Source: Gymnopilus junonius
Taxonomy: Eukaryota > Basidiomycota > Agaricomycetes > Agaricales > Galerinaceae
Assembly: GCA_015501075.1 (NCBI GenBank)
Contig: JADNYJ010000007.1
Span: forward strand, 248,001 to 312,000
Direction of reading: 5' to 3'
DNA length: 64,000 nucleotides
The notes beneath the pieces were generated by a model. That model did no database searches and was not told the origin of the DNA. It was given only the letters and a program-made list of their open reading frames with translations. Within the stretch, counting starts at the first letter, position 1. Each line of letters begins with the position of its first letter. Below are positions 1 through 13,301 of this stretch, piece after piece. The position numbers were made by a program, and so were the translations under genes.

Positions 1-1262
1 CGTCTGCCGTACTCAAATTCTTCTACAGGTATTCGCCAAGCACTACCAAGTGGATTACTTACTGACCCCCCGCCTCACGTCAGCGGCGCCCTAGGCGCAG
101 GCCTTGCTATATTCACTCGCTACCCCATCATAAGCACTTCAATCCATCCATACTCCCTTAATGGAACACCTCTGGATGTTATAGCTGGAGACTGGTTTGT
201 GGGCAAAGCTGCTGGCTCTGTTGTCATTCTGCACCCTGTTCTTGGCCAAGTGCAGGTGTTTAACACTCATGTGCGTGGATTTTGGCAACGTTTCACTCAA
301 CCTCATGTATTTATACTTCGTCTAGCTTTTCGCCAAAGGTGGTGAAGATGGACCAGAATACAAAAGAGCCCACAGGCTCGTCAATGCTTGGGAGTTTGCC
401 AAGCTTGCTCGGCAGGCTGCTGAAGTCGGTAAATTCGTCATTGCGGTATGGCTTACAGAATCCTTGTGGCATTCGATTGTGCTAATATAAATATTTATTA
501 GCTGGGTGATTTTAACAGTATTCCACCAACATTACCTATGACTGTTATCTTCCAACATGCCAACCTAAATGATTCCTGGACTGTCACACATCCAACCGTC
601 AATGCGGCACAAATTACCTCACCGCTAGAAGCCATTCAACAACTTGGGATAACAGCCGACTCGCCTTTGAACACTTGGTCTGCAAGCAAAAGTTACGCAC
701 GAGGAACATGGGGTAAACGCCTCGACTATGCCTTATACCGCCAGCCCAATCGACCTGGACAAACTGTGCCCATCCTCAAAGCTGTCGACAGCAAAGTCGT
801 TTCACAGACACTGTCCCACGACGGACCTTCTCTCCATCTGATCATTTTGGTCTGGAAACTACCTTTGAAATAACAAGTGAATCACAGGACGACACATCTC
901 AGATCCCTCCCGTTGCATCTACAACTGAACTCTCCAGCGCCACAACAGCTACTGTAATCCAAGCCCTAACAGAATGCTACCGCTTTTCTCGAGAACGATC
1001 TCGGAAGGAGCTCATTGTATTTTTTATCTGCCTTCTTGTTCTTGTTGGAGAGATCATTGGCACGGTGTGGCTTCCACATTCTTGGATAAATCCTATTTTC
1101 ATCTTCTTCACGGTATTCTTGGCCTGGGTAGCGACCACCATGCTGTATGAGGGATTCATCTTTGGCCACTGGGAATGCAATGCTCTTATGAATGTGATTG
1201 AAGAGCTGGAAGTTCATAGGAAAGGTCTGGTCATCTTGAACGGACGAACAAGGGATCAGTAG
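1..1262 (+). CDS. ISC1: Inositol phosphosphingolipid phospholipase C (5' end missing)
   Basis: Membrane enzyme of the endonuclease/exonuclease/phosphatase fold that hydrolyses inositol phosphosphingolipids to ceramides. The window starts inside the gene. An intron at about 29-83 joins AVLKFFYS to GALGAGLAIFTRYPI, and further introns precede LFAKGGEDGPEYKRAH and GDFNSIP. The fold's catalytic motifs are visible: GDFN near 510, a DYALYR segment near 725, and the closing SDHFG near 835. After a Ser/Thr-rich stretch come two hydrophobic helices at about 1015-1155, as in yeast Isc1, then a short tail to a TAG stop. It converges on the next gene. The N-terminal third, including the first metal-binding Glu, lies outside the window. 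Confidence 0.9.
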
Positions 1263-1723
1263 GGCCTTTGATGAACCTTACTTCCTTTACTTCCTACCAG
1301 ATCTTGATCGGACCACTGATCAATAGATGTCTCGGTAGAACTCTCATTTAGTATGCATAACCGTTTCGTTGATAAATTAGCGCGTATATTTTGCATAAAT
1401 TATACTGCATCTTTGCTTATTTACATTACTAATACATATCATAGCAACAAAAGGGCAAGTGATGTGGAAATAGGACTATGCGGATAAAAGTAAAGGGAAG
1501 CGTGGAGTGTGGTATGGTATGGCGTAATTGATACACATGTAAAGGCGAGGAAGAAGGATACTAGTCGATATGGTAAGAATTCGATGCTTAGGACTAACCC
1601 AAAGTCGAATGAAAATGCAGAAGTCAGTAGTTCAAGAGCTTCCAGACCAGCAGAGAAATTCTAGAAACGCATCACACAACCGTCATCCAAGAAAAAGTCA
1701 AAACGGGATCTACAGAGAGAGAT
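1263..1723. other. Intergenic region between convergent genes
   Basis: AT-rich 461-base space holding the two 3' untranslated regions. No reading frame, RNA gene or repeat was recognised. Confidence 0.6.
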
Positions 1724-4187
1724 CTACGGCGCGGTGTTAACCACAGTCTGATTTGCAGGGCCGAGTCGCGTCCAGTCGTTGACTAGGGCCTTGATGTCTG
1801 TCGGTCCAGCTAAGGAATTTGAAGCCGACAACGTATCGCTCATGGATAATGGCATGGGTGCGTGAGCGTGAATCTGTTTGCTCTTTATCATCAAGCCGGA
1901 TACCTTCTTGCGGAGCGAAGGTGAATGTCGAGGTGGATTTATGCTCGTCACAGTAAGATTAGAGGGAGGAGAGAGGAAAGTCGTTGAGCGAGAACGTGCA
2001 TGCTGCATAGATGGGCTCTGCGCTGTAACCAAGAAGGTAACATTACGCTTCTGAGAAGTATGTTGGTTCTGTGGACTGTGCACCCTGAGAGTCGAGTCGA
2101 GAGGATTGTTCGGTTTAATTGATTCAAAAAGAGACAGACAACTGGTAGATTGTATCCGTCTGGGACTTGTCGAACGAGAGGGTGACACAGGAGAAGGCGA
2201 TCCCTGCGACTCTGTCGAACCCGTAGATGTTATTGATGCAGCAGAAGAGAAGCTTGATAAAGGAGGTCGACTCTCAGGAGGTAACGAAAGGCATGGTGCG
2301 GGATGGGCGAAGCCAAGGGAGGAGAAAGATGTAGATGCGGAATGTGCTCCAGATTGGCATCGTCTGCTTGACTGTTTTTATTCCTCGTATTTTTCGTCCC
2401 CGGTCGCTTTGCCATAGACGTCATAGGTGACCGCACCCAACTCGATCCGTCATCGACCAAATCGGGTTCGGCGTCGTCCATATTTCCCATCTCAGCAGCA
2501 CTCTTCGTTTCTTTCCCAAACTCTTGCACTTTCTCTTCGACGCCATCACCACCCACGAAAACGCTCCTGTCGGTTTCGATCTCCTGCTCCATCCCGCGCT
2601 CGGCAATAACAGCGAGGAGCTGTGGTGAGCGACTCTGGTACTTAGGCAGAGTTTCACGCACGAAGGTGCGCATTGATTCAAAGGAGCGACGAGAGGCACC
2701 CAGAAAAGGGTACGCCTGAAACACATGGATCTATCAGGCGATTGGTGAGTGAGGACGTTGCTCAAATGATATGACAGCTCACAGCATCTTCGTACAGCTC
2801 ATGGACTACCTGAACACCGGCCAAGGTTGCCTTATGGGCTAACAGAGTAATTTCGTCCCGAAGAACCTCTGCGTCACCAGCTTGAACTAGAAGCGGCGGA
2901 AGCCCCTTGAAGTCTCCGAATAGCGGACTGGCGTATGGATGGGTAAGATACTGTTCAGTATTCTCGCCCAGATAGAGAGCGATAGGATTCATGTGATTAT
3001 CAGCAGTTGGAAAAGGAACAACGTCATAGGGGGCGTTAGAGTCCCAGGACTCGCAACTCATTGTAAGGTCTGGCGAAAATTTAACGTAAGTACCTGTGTG
3101 TTACTGAAACGGGAGTCCACTTACCAACCCAAGGCGACATAAGGATGGCACTAGAGGGAAGCGCATAACCATTATCGCGAAGATACATGAGCAAAGCCAG
3201 AGAAAGGCCGCCTCCTGCGCTATCACCGGCCACTATGATATTCTCTGGTGGAATATGCAAATCTTCCACGAGACGAAAATACGCGCTCACCGCGTCGTGT
3301 AACGGACCGGGAAAACATGTCTCAGGAGCTAAACGATAATCCAGAGCTAAATTAATACGCGGTGAGAAGAGTTGTCGAAGAAAGTGATGATGAGATTAAA
3401 ACTTTACTCATACGCTATAAGATGGGAGCGTACCAAAAACGCGAGAGTCCGTGTACTTGGCAAGAGGTATGGAAATAATTCGTTGGGCTGCTGCGCTTGA
3501 CAGGTAGTAAGCACCTGGACAGAAACGCACCATCACGATTACCGTCAGTGACTGGCCCAAGGGGAGAGCACGGTATGGATGTCGTACCTCCGTGTATATA
3601 CAAATGACACGTCCTTCCTTTGTGAAGAATCATTGGGGGGCACGTATTCCGCGTCCAAATTGGAATAGGATTGTCCAAGTGTCGAAACGGGACGTCTGGA
3701 GCTTTCCATTCTGTCTGCATTCGTTGCCAGGTCTTGCGGCCGACAACCCATTCGCCCGAAAGCTCACGGTTGCCGGACTCTTGGCGTCGAACTCTGCTAG
3801 CAAGCCACGGAGATTACGTTGCTTTACACGGAATGTTACTGGAGATACGAGCGCGTCAGAAGGCAATGGCACGAGTCCGCCAATCCCCATGAGCATTCGT
3901 ATGGTTCCCTGGAAATCGTGTCAGAACGAGAACTTGCAATAACCTCAATGGAGACTTACTATATCAACCAAAGAGCTATGGCGCTCGGCCCCACGGATGA
4001 GGCTGGTAACGATGGTCATTTCAATTCCCCAAGTACTCCGCCGTGGTCCCCAAATGTGGTGCTTTACGACATCAGCGGTCACCTCCGTCGCTGAAAATTT
4101 GGTTCAGCAATGGGGAAAAATACATGCTGACAGGGCTTGAGCTCACCCTTGGCAGCAAGAGCAGCGCAGAATTTCCAATAGTCCCAT
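1724..4187 (-). CDS. Alpha/beta hydrolase (fold-3, hormone-sensitive-lipase type) with long C-terminal tail
   Basis: Esterase/lipase-like protein. The oxyanion motif HGG (near 3590) continues after an intron into AYYLSSAAAQR. The nucleophile elbow is GDSAGGG (near 3225), the acid region LVQAGDAEVLRDE (near 2870), and the catalytic His lies in DAIHVFQAYPFLG, formed across an intron near 2730. I chose the start at 4187: the first exon encodes MGLLEILRCSCCQ and joins in phase to TEVTADVVKHHIWGPRR. Beyond the hydrolase domain (about residue 380) the protein carries some 300 Ser/Pro-rich residues to the stop at 1724, spliced near 2230-2400. The frame breaks near 3781 (one base) and near 3597 (two bases in a TA repeat) without a plausible intron; see findings. 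The substrate cannot be read from sequence. Confidence 0.8.
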
Positions 4188-4508
4188 GGACGCAGGGGTC
4201 TTCGAGGCTGGTGCTTGAGCTTCGGATCAACGCGAGCGGAGGGAGGAGGAGTTCCAGTCTCATAGTGAAGGAGAGATTGGCTAGGAGAACGTTGGGTAGG
4301 CTGCTCCTCTGGCGACTGTATGCGCTTTTGTTGAAAAAACCAAGGAGACATGCATGCGGGGGAGAAATGAAAATAATAGAAAGTGGACTAGTACATGGTA
4401 CAGAAAAAGAGTTTCAGCTTTATGGAACATTAGCTCCGGGGCAGTGATCGGAAGCGGCGGTCACTTGACCAGATCGGCACATTTACCCCGCAACGTCATA
4501 CCCCAGTC
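4188..4508. other. Promoter/terminator space between two minus-strand genes
   Basis: It carries the 3' end of the aminopeptidase transcript and the upstream region of the hydrolase. Open frames here only partly match the hydrolase N-terminus and were not used. Confidence 0.4.
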
Positions 4509-6295
<1,787 letters not shown>

Positions 6296-6829
6296 GTCGA
6301 AATTGTTTCTGATATACAGATACACGAAATGAGACTAGCAGTTTGTGAATATAAGAAAACTGGCTGGTATTAGCGGCAGGATGGCTCACCAGTCAAGTAT
6401 GTGCCTCAGGATTAGACAAAAAATCCTGCAAGCTGAAAGATGCAAGTTAAAAGCTGTGGCTGCCATTTTGGTAGCAAGGCAGTGACTCACAACTCAAATT
6501 TCCAATGCTGACCCAGCTGCTCTGACAGACGACACTGAATGCAAAAAATTCAAGGGCAGAAAGCAAGGTTAGGGTGAAAGGGGTGATTAATTGAGCCTCT
6601 GAATAAATCAAATTCACGTGACAATTGGCTCATACGCCGACGCGCCAATCGATCCTTGCACATTTACTTTTACAAGACACTATCATGGGCGATATGAATA
6701 TCCACTTCCTCGCAAACCTTGTGTCGTCTGACTTCCTTTCATCCCTCACTACCCGTTCTCCGTCCTGACTCCTTTCACTGTTTTCCTTTCGATCTGGCTT
6801 TATCCTGTGGACTACTGTCAACTTGGCAA
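6296..6829. other. Divergent intergenic region upstream of MAP2 and the HET gene
   Basis: 534 bases with no recognisable gene. It should hold the MAP2 promoter on the minus strand, including a pyrimidine-rich stretch near 6720-6800 on the plus strand. No specific motif is claimed. Confidence 0.5.
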
Positions 6830-8845
6830 ATGTCGTACCCAGAGCTTCGATTTGACGACCCTGCTATTCGCTCACTCGTTTGCGAACATTGCTGGGGGCA
6901 TTTTTTTTACTTTTAATACATTCCGGTCTGTGTGGACTATGGAAGAAACTCCTGGTTCAAAAGGTTATTCGTATACGACAACATGGGAAGCCATTCGTGA
7001 CTCCATAACGCAGGGCTGTAATTGGTGCAAGCTTTTATCTAGCGGTGCAAAGAAAGGCACCGGAGAATGCACTATTACAGTTATATCCAGCACAGAGACT
7101 GAGAAATATACACCAGCAGGAATTAGGAAGCTGACTGTCCAATATCGTGGAAAAGATGGGTCATTTAATACTTAGCGGCTTTGGCTATCGTTTATATACC
7201 ACCATGGGTAAATTGCATTCTAATATCTTTCTTGGACCTGTACAGCATTGCTCAAGTTTCTGCAGATGATAATGCAAGCCAGATCATCCTAGCCCGCGAT
7301 CGTGTTCTTCAAGTTAGTGCCCTTCCAGTTACAGATTAGCGCTCGAATGCTCGATCGTCACATTAGGACACACGATAAGTGCCCCAAGCCTATCGAAACA
7401 AGTAGTTTACCAGATCGAGTCATTGACTGCTCGAATATCCAACGCCCCGAACTCGTCATAACCAATAATGTCCCAGGTGTTTATGCAACACTAAGTTACG
7501 TATGGGGGCGAAATCAATATCTAGTCTCCACGGCCAGAAATGTTGATTTCTTCGTCAAAGATGCCTTTGACATCAAGCTGTTTCCGCCAACGATCCAGCA
7601 CGTTTTGATATCGGCACATAACTGGGGAATGCGCTATCTGTGGATCAATGCGCTCTGTATTCTGCAGGATTCGGCAGATGATAAGGGTCGACAGATATCT
7701 CAGATGCACAAAATATATACAAACGCGCATTTTGCAATTATCGCGGCGTGCGCAAACGGTGTTGACGAAGGGTTCTTACAAGATCGACCTGCTCGGATCC
7801 CATCAGGTACATCCTCTTCATCTGCCCCGATGGAAAAGTTGGTACCGTTTACCTTGCATCAACAGAGATGATTGGGTATGATGTCACCCAAATGTACCAC
7901 GACGAAATGGAGCCAGTGAACTATCGTGGCTGGTGTCTCCAAGAACGTGTCCTTTCCAAAAGAAGTTTCATCTTCGCGGCAGATACGATAAAATATTACT
8001 GCCAGACAGAACCGGTCAATATTGGCGACGCCTTATGCGAACCTAGCACTGGGCCACGGCTGCCAGAAGCTTTTTCTTCTGCTAGCGCCCAGGACCTGTC
8101 TCCGGAGGAGCTCATGTGGGCAAGACGCTCCTGGTTGTTCATGATTTGGGAGTACTCTCGACGCAGTCTGTCAAGACCAGACGAAGACAAACTCAATGCC
8201 TTGGCTGGCATTGCTGAACAGTATCATCATATTTTGCGGCGTAGCAGGTACCATGCGGGGCTTTGGGAGCACACCTTCCTGGAAGATTTAGTGTGGCAGA
8301 ATATTGGTGCACCTACAACTGGTCCCCCTGAAAGATCAAAAGTTTATCGCGCCCCTTCATGGTCCTGGGCTTCCGTCGATAGACATACCAACATGCCAAG
8401 TCTCGAAAGCAAATTGGAGCCAGGTGCATACGATGTCGGTCAGTGCACGGTCGTAGAATGCAATGTCACACTGGCTCGTCAAGGTTCTGCCTTGGCAGCT
8501 GTTACAGCGGGATACCTGAAGTTGGAAGTATTCATGCACGAAGCAACCTTGGAGCCAGGATCAGATTCGAGTAAAAATTAGGGTAAAATATTCTTGGAAA
8601 ACAATGGGGCCTCTCGGAATAGGACACATATAGGGTCTGTGTGGTTTGACTGCATGGAAGATATAGCGGCTGTTGCTCAGGTATGGGTTGCTCCGATTAT
8701 ATGGGATTGAGGCCAATCATTTGTCGAGGCGTTGGTCTTAGCTACCGCAGACGAGGGACTTTTCCAAAGAATTGGACATTTCTCCGAGAATGATAAAGCA
8801 GATTGGGTGGAACAAGGGGAAAAAAGAATTATTACGATCGTATAG
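6830..8845 (+). pseudogene. HET-domain (heterokaryon incompatibility) gene, disrupted
   Basis: Homology runs through three frames. N-terminal part: MSYPELRFDDPAIRSLVCEHC, a CNWC pair, then ASQIILARDRVLQ. HET core: YATLSYVWG, LWINALCI (usual form LWIDALCI, so Asp is replaced by Asn), MHKIYTNA, and YRGWCLQERVLSKR. The tail GLFQRIGHFSEND...RIITIV is the usual end of such proteins. Breaks: a frame change at a T8 run near 6901-6908, frame changes near 7160-7175 and 7800, and two in-frame stops, TAG at 8579-8581 and TGA at 8708-8710. Conserved sequence continues in the same frame past both stops. The stops are not explained by base loss or by a credible intron, so I call a pseudogene. HET proteins normally trigger non-self cell death in fungi. 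Confidence 0.75.
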
Positions 8846-9813
8846 ACACGGAACTTGTTGCACATTGGCGGTGGAGATGGAAGATGCTGGACAGGTCATT
8901 TTCAACATTTACGGCTGCCGCTCGTTGCGTATACCCTTGGAAGAAATGACGTACAATGATAAAGAAATGCTTTTCGCCCTTTTTCGCGTCCTTGAGCTGA
9001 TTCTACTACCCGCTTGCTACGTACATAATCGGAAGGGATTCTTGCGGATAACCAGCCGCATTCGAAATGCTCGATTGCTTCATGCCGACGATTAGTTCTC
9101 ACAGGCAGCCGCCGAGTTCATCTTATTATTCAGTCGGCTGCAGGTCAGCCACCAATCTTGATTGTATAAATCAAGGGCCAACCGCTCTTTCATTCTTCGT
9201 CGACGTTCCCCTGGATCGTCTCTCTTGGCTCTACTGCATAACACTGGATTTTTGATGGATTGACCAAGGATTGACTATAACTTTATTAGGCGTGGCGATT
9301 ATGGGATGACTCTGTTGATGTGTTGATGTTGAACAAACGTTTATGTTAGATTCTCTTTCGTTCATGTTCCTGCCATTGGTAGCTTTTCCCACTGGGTTTT
9401 TAACGCCTCCAATGAACAGCTTCAACTCTATTCTTCGTGTGATAAACCTGAGCTTTGGTCCAACTTTGGTTAGAACGACATGTCGCATAACTCGCCCTGA
9501 GCATGCCTTTCAACAGACAGTACTCCATTTTTGGTGAAATTCCAAAACGCCCAGTCATCCACAAACAGCGTAACATTAGGAGATACTTTGTTGAAAGTAA
9601 GTATTGAATTATTCAGAAGTAGTTATAAATTAAGTTGACACAAGCGATGGCGTTACGACATAAAAGGATCGAAAAATACGATGGCCACCGATATATGAAA
9701 AGTAAGAAATCAATGAGAAGTGCGAGAAAGACGATAACATGGAGGACAGCAAGCGACGACATGGAAAATGGCAATGGACGGAGAGCAAACAAGAGAAGAA
9801 CGGCAAGGACGCG
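8846..9813. other. Intergenic region between convergent genes
   Basis: About 970 bases between the HET pseudogene and the bromodomain gene. Short open frames have no recognisable homology or consistent splice signals. No transposon ends or RNA gene seen. Confidence 0.5.
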
Positions 9814-12101
9814 CTATGCATCTGCCAATCTTTCCGCATAAATCTTCCATGACATGCCTCCCGATTCACCAACCTCTATAGTATTGGCACCGACCGGGAG
9901 GTACACATTCCACTCGCCCGGTTTCTCAGGTAGCTCCTTTACCGCAATCTTGTTCAGCTTCAGATGAATCTCGCCTATTTTCGTCACCGCCTTCTTCTTG
10001 GCCGCTTTGGCTGCTTTCATCGCTTGTGCCGCCTGTGCAGCTCTAGTGACTTTGGCAGTCCGACCACGACCTCTTCCCCTGCCTTTCTTTCGGCCACTCT
10101 TCGTAGGGGATGGATTTTCCGTCGTCTCAACGTCCACATCCACATCCATAGCATCCTCGTCCTCTTGCTTTTCACCATCATGCTCCTCCTCATCACTACT
10201 CTCTTCGTCCTCCTCATCCCCCATGAAACTGATATCATTAACAAGCACAGTCGTTTCGCCCGGCATAAGCCGTAAGGCCCAACATTTAACTCTGTCACGA
10301 TGATCCAGCTCAACGTCCGTCCTGTCGGCTGTACCCCAATGTTTATACTCTTCAATTGGTGACTTGGAGGAAGAGAGGCAGGGGCGGGTGACTGTGATGC
10401 AGAGGGAATATTGACATTCAACGTTGAGCTTGGACGGGTAATATCCGTTGCAGGAGCAGGGATAGGAGCGGGTGCATGAACTGCATAGGCAGCAGTTCGA
10501 GGGTAATGAGATGGTGTTGCGTTAATGAAGGAGACGGCTTGTTGGGGAGGGGGAAGGGGTGTTGGGGCTTTGCTCTGCACTGGCACCTGCGGTGGTGGGT
10601 CTTTTGGCTTAGGTTTAGATGCCGGTGAAGGGGCCGGTTTCGTAGTCGGTAGTGGGGCTGGAGTGGGTGTAGGAAGTGAAGGGGCTTGTGTAGTCTTAGG
10701 AAGTGTTGGGGTGGCTGATGTAGATGCTTGCGGAGTAGATTTTGGCTGCGCGGGCACGCGAAGCATGAGAGATAGAGATGCACTGGTTCAGTTTTTGAAC
10801 TAGGAAGAGCTGAACTCGAAGGGGTTGGCTGGATAGGTTGCGGAGGCTTGATCTTGATTTTATTCGAAGGCTTCGTATATTCAGGTAGATTATGGGGAGG
10901 AGGAAGATCCGACATTAATTGGCGAAAATATTCCTAATGGCATAAAATCTTAGCAAGCGTCGCTCATTGCCAATGTTAAGGACATACACGAAGTGCCACG
11001 GCGTCATTCCAAATCGGTGTATGGTCTTGGTTGAACGTTGTAGCATTTGAGAATACGAGTTCCACGTCAGCAGCAAAGTCGGCTGTTGTTTCATACTCCT
11101 TCCGTTTGATACTTTTCTGCAGATGGAAATGAGTAGATAATCCACAGGTTTGTGATGAGGACCTACAAATATTTCTTCAAAACATCGAGGCTTCGTGATC
11201 GTTTTGTAATATATAGGCCATAGCTTCTTTGAAGGCAATTGCATGAACTCGTCGGATAAGACCCGACCACTTCAATCAGAGTATTAAGCATGCTTCTGGG
11301 CCATGGATAAGGGAGCGGCTCACTCGAAATCCGTCTTTGCAACCAGTTTTTCCAACCTGGTCCTGATTAACCGAGTGAGGTTAGGCTGTTTCGGTTTTCC
11401 ATTGTCCCCGTCTTCTTCACTGGGGACCATCTTATTATACGTCTTATGTACTAGTTTCTGTGTAAAGAGGAGACGATGTCAGAGAAGTGGAACAGAGGAA
11501 AGGGAGATCAGTGGACATCGCCTGCGTACCAGCAGCTCCTTCGCATCCTGATAGATAGCGCTCTCCGTCTGGTTATAGGCTTTGGCATTACCAAAAAGCA
11601 GCTCGAAATCGGTTTTGACGGCCTCCAGAGTGGCGTAGCCATTACTGTCTAATTGTTTCTTGATGTCATCGAGTGCAATTGGCTGCTTGATGATGGCGTA
11701 GTAGTCTGGATACTGTCGTTTGAGCGGTTTCCGTAAAAAAGGAGTTGAGATGATGACACCCCTAAAAGTGCGGTGAAGAAAAGAGTGTCAGAGCAAGAAT
11801 GCAAAGAGAGGAAGAGACGGAGAGCGAAAGGCGAAGAGGAGATCCAATAAGGCAGGACGTTCGCGAGATTTTGGACTGACTCTTTATTCACCGCATCTTT
11901 CACGGTCTGCCACAACTTGAGGCCTTGCTCTCTGACCTCCTGCCTGCTCGCACCGCCGCCGTTCTCTGCACCGGGCTCGATGGGATCCGACATGGTCACA
12001 TCGACGTCTGACGAGTAGCCCCCCGTCTCCCGGCGTCGCTTATGTCGTGACCCCTCATTGTCCGCTGACCAGTTCAGAGACTCGAGCTCTCGTTTCGACA
12101 T
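9814..12101 (-). CDS. Tandem-bromodomain protein, Rsc4-like chromatin remodelling subunit
   Basis: Nuclear acetyl-lysine reader. N-terminus MSKRELESLNW with a basic KRRR patch. Bromodomain 1 near 11500-11760 shows QYPDYYAIIKQPIALDD and AKAYNQTES. Bromodomain 2 near 10980-11270 shows LWPIYYKTITKPRCFEE and NATTFNQDHTPIW. A Pro/Ala-rich linker follows, then an acidic block (near 10150-10230), a basic RGRGRGRTAK/KAAKAAKKK segment, and a C-terminal conserved block with WNVYLPVGANTIEVGESGG. Tandem bromodomains followed by a C-terminal domain resemble Rsc4 of the RSC complex; Rsc1/2 would add BAH and AT-hook modules that I do not see. The bromodomain calls are firm; the Rsc4 assignment is inference. 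About six short introns. Confidence 0.85.
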
Positions 12102-12718
12102 TCTCCTGCTTAGCTCGTTGCTCTCTATATGAATTGCTGGGAACAAAAAAGTTGGCGATATCTGCTGTAGAATTTGGCGGATAATGAATGAGTCCTATAA
12201 TATGCACGGACAGCTACACTGGCGTTAACTGAGAATGTCACGTGCACACAAACGCGTTGATCGTGATTCATTTTGTGTACACTTGTATACGTGATTAAAT
12301 TGGTACAGGTATCGCTAGTCTCGTACCAAAACACGTCCACACAGTGGACGGTCTTGTGTGAAAGTAGGCCATGTGGCAGGGCAATGCGATCAATCACGGC
12401 CATTACATTTGATTTGTAGTCTTTGAAATTCAAGTCTACAAAAGTTTTAGTTACCGGACTCAGAGCATGACAGAAAATAGGAGAAATTCTGAAATATATT
12501 ACAACCTAGCCTCTGATGCCATGAAAAATGGTATAGAAAGCCCCTACGCTACCTCTCAAACTAATTATTGAAGTCCACTCTCTTCAAGTATTCTATGGCC
12601 CACCACCTTCCCCCTTAATGTATATAATACACCTCGAAAATGCAAGGTTGTGCCGTCAACACCAGCTGCACCTCTGCGGCCCAATCCACCTGCCACGGAA
12701 CTCACACCCTGGCCACGC
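12102..12718. other. Intergenic region
   Basis: AT-rich upstream region of the bromodomain gene. No gene, RNA or repeat recognised. Confidence 0.5.
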
Positions 12719-12892
12719 TTAGGTCAGAAAGTCCCGCTGGAAGTTCTGGAAGATGTCACCTGTTAGATATTTAGACACATTATCATCGTAGTACTTCTCG
12801 ATAAATTTGTTGGTGGATTGCCAGCCAAGACGCTTGAGGGCCTGAACAGACTTCTGGAGTTTATCCTCATGGATTTGCTGACCCGGGGGCAT
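12719..12892 (-). CDS. Small unrecognised protein, 57 residues
   Basis: Single-exon frame starting MPPGQQIHEDKLQKSVQ and ending FQNFQRDFLT. The start context is good (purine at -3 and C after ATG). Composition is that of a folded helical protein, with LKRLGWQSTNKFIEKYYDD in the middle, and unlike the surrounding AT-rich DNA. No signal peptide or membrane segment. I do not recognise a family. It could be a stand-alone small protein or the last exon of a gene whose upstream exons I could not find. Confidence 0.45.
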   Translation of the reverse strand: MPPGQQIHEDKLQKSVQALKRLGWQSTNKFIEKYYDDNVSKYLTGDIFQNFQRDFLT

Positions 12893-13301
12893 CGTTGAGG
12901 CAACTGTTGAAGGCGGGGTGGTGGTAAAAGCGAGAGAGAGTCGCGTGTGACGTCTTTGTGACGCCGGTGATCAAAGCGAAAGAGACTACAAAGTTGAAAC
13001 AATCTCACCACTACTTTTCATTTCGTCATTATCAAAACACAAACCTCACTATAAAATCGGAAAAAATGATAGTTCGACTCAGAAATGATTTTACTAAAAC
13101 TTTTCTCTATAAAGTAAATAATTCTGTGGAAGGGATGGAGCGTCATAAATTGAAAAAGCCCTAACTTTACATTGCCCTGGTAAAACCCCTACCTTGGTAT
13201 AAGCCCCACTCACGTTTCACGTGGGTGGGAATTTCTTGCTTAGCTGAGCCTACAGGTATCGCTACATGTCTAATGGTCTACATAACAGGAAACGCATCTA
13301 G
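12893..13301. other. Intergenic region, strongly AT-rich
   Basis: Noncoding stretch between the desaturase 3' end and the small gene. Nothing recognised. Confidence 0.5.

Noticed and set aside
8681..8728. An intron that would remove the TGA of the HET gene
   Set aside because: The 48 bases begin with GTATGG and end with AG, but they encode conserved HET C-terminal sequence on both sides of the stop, so removal would delete part of the domain.
9964..10803. Plus-strand frames opposite the Pro-rich and acidic parts of the bromodomain gene
   Set aside because: Low-complexity antisense frames without start context or homology.
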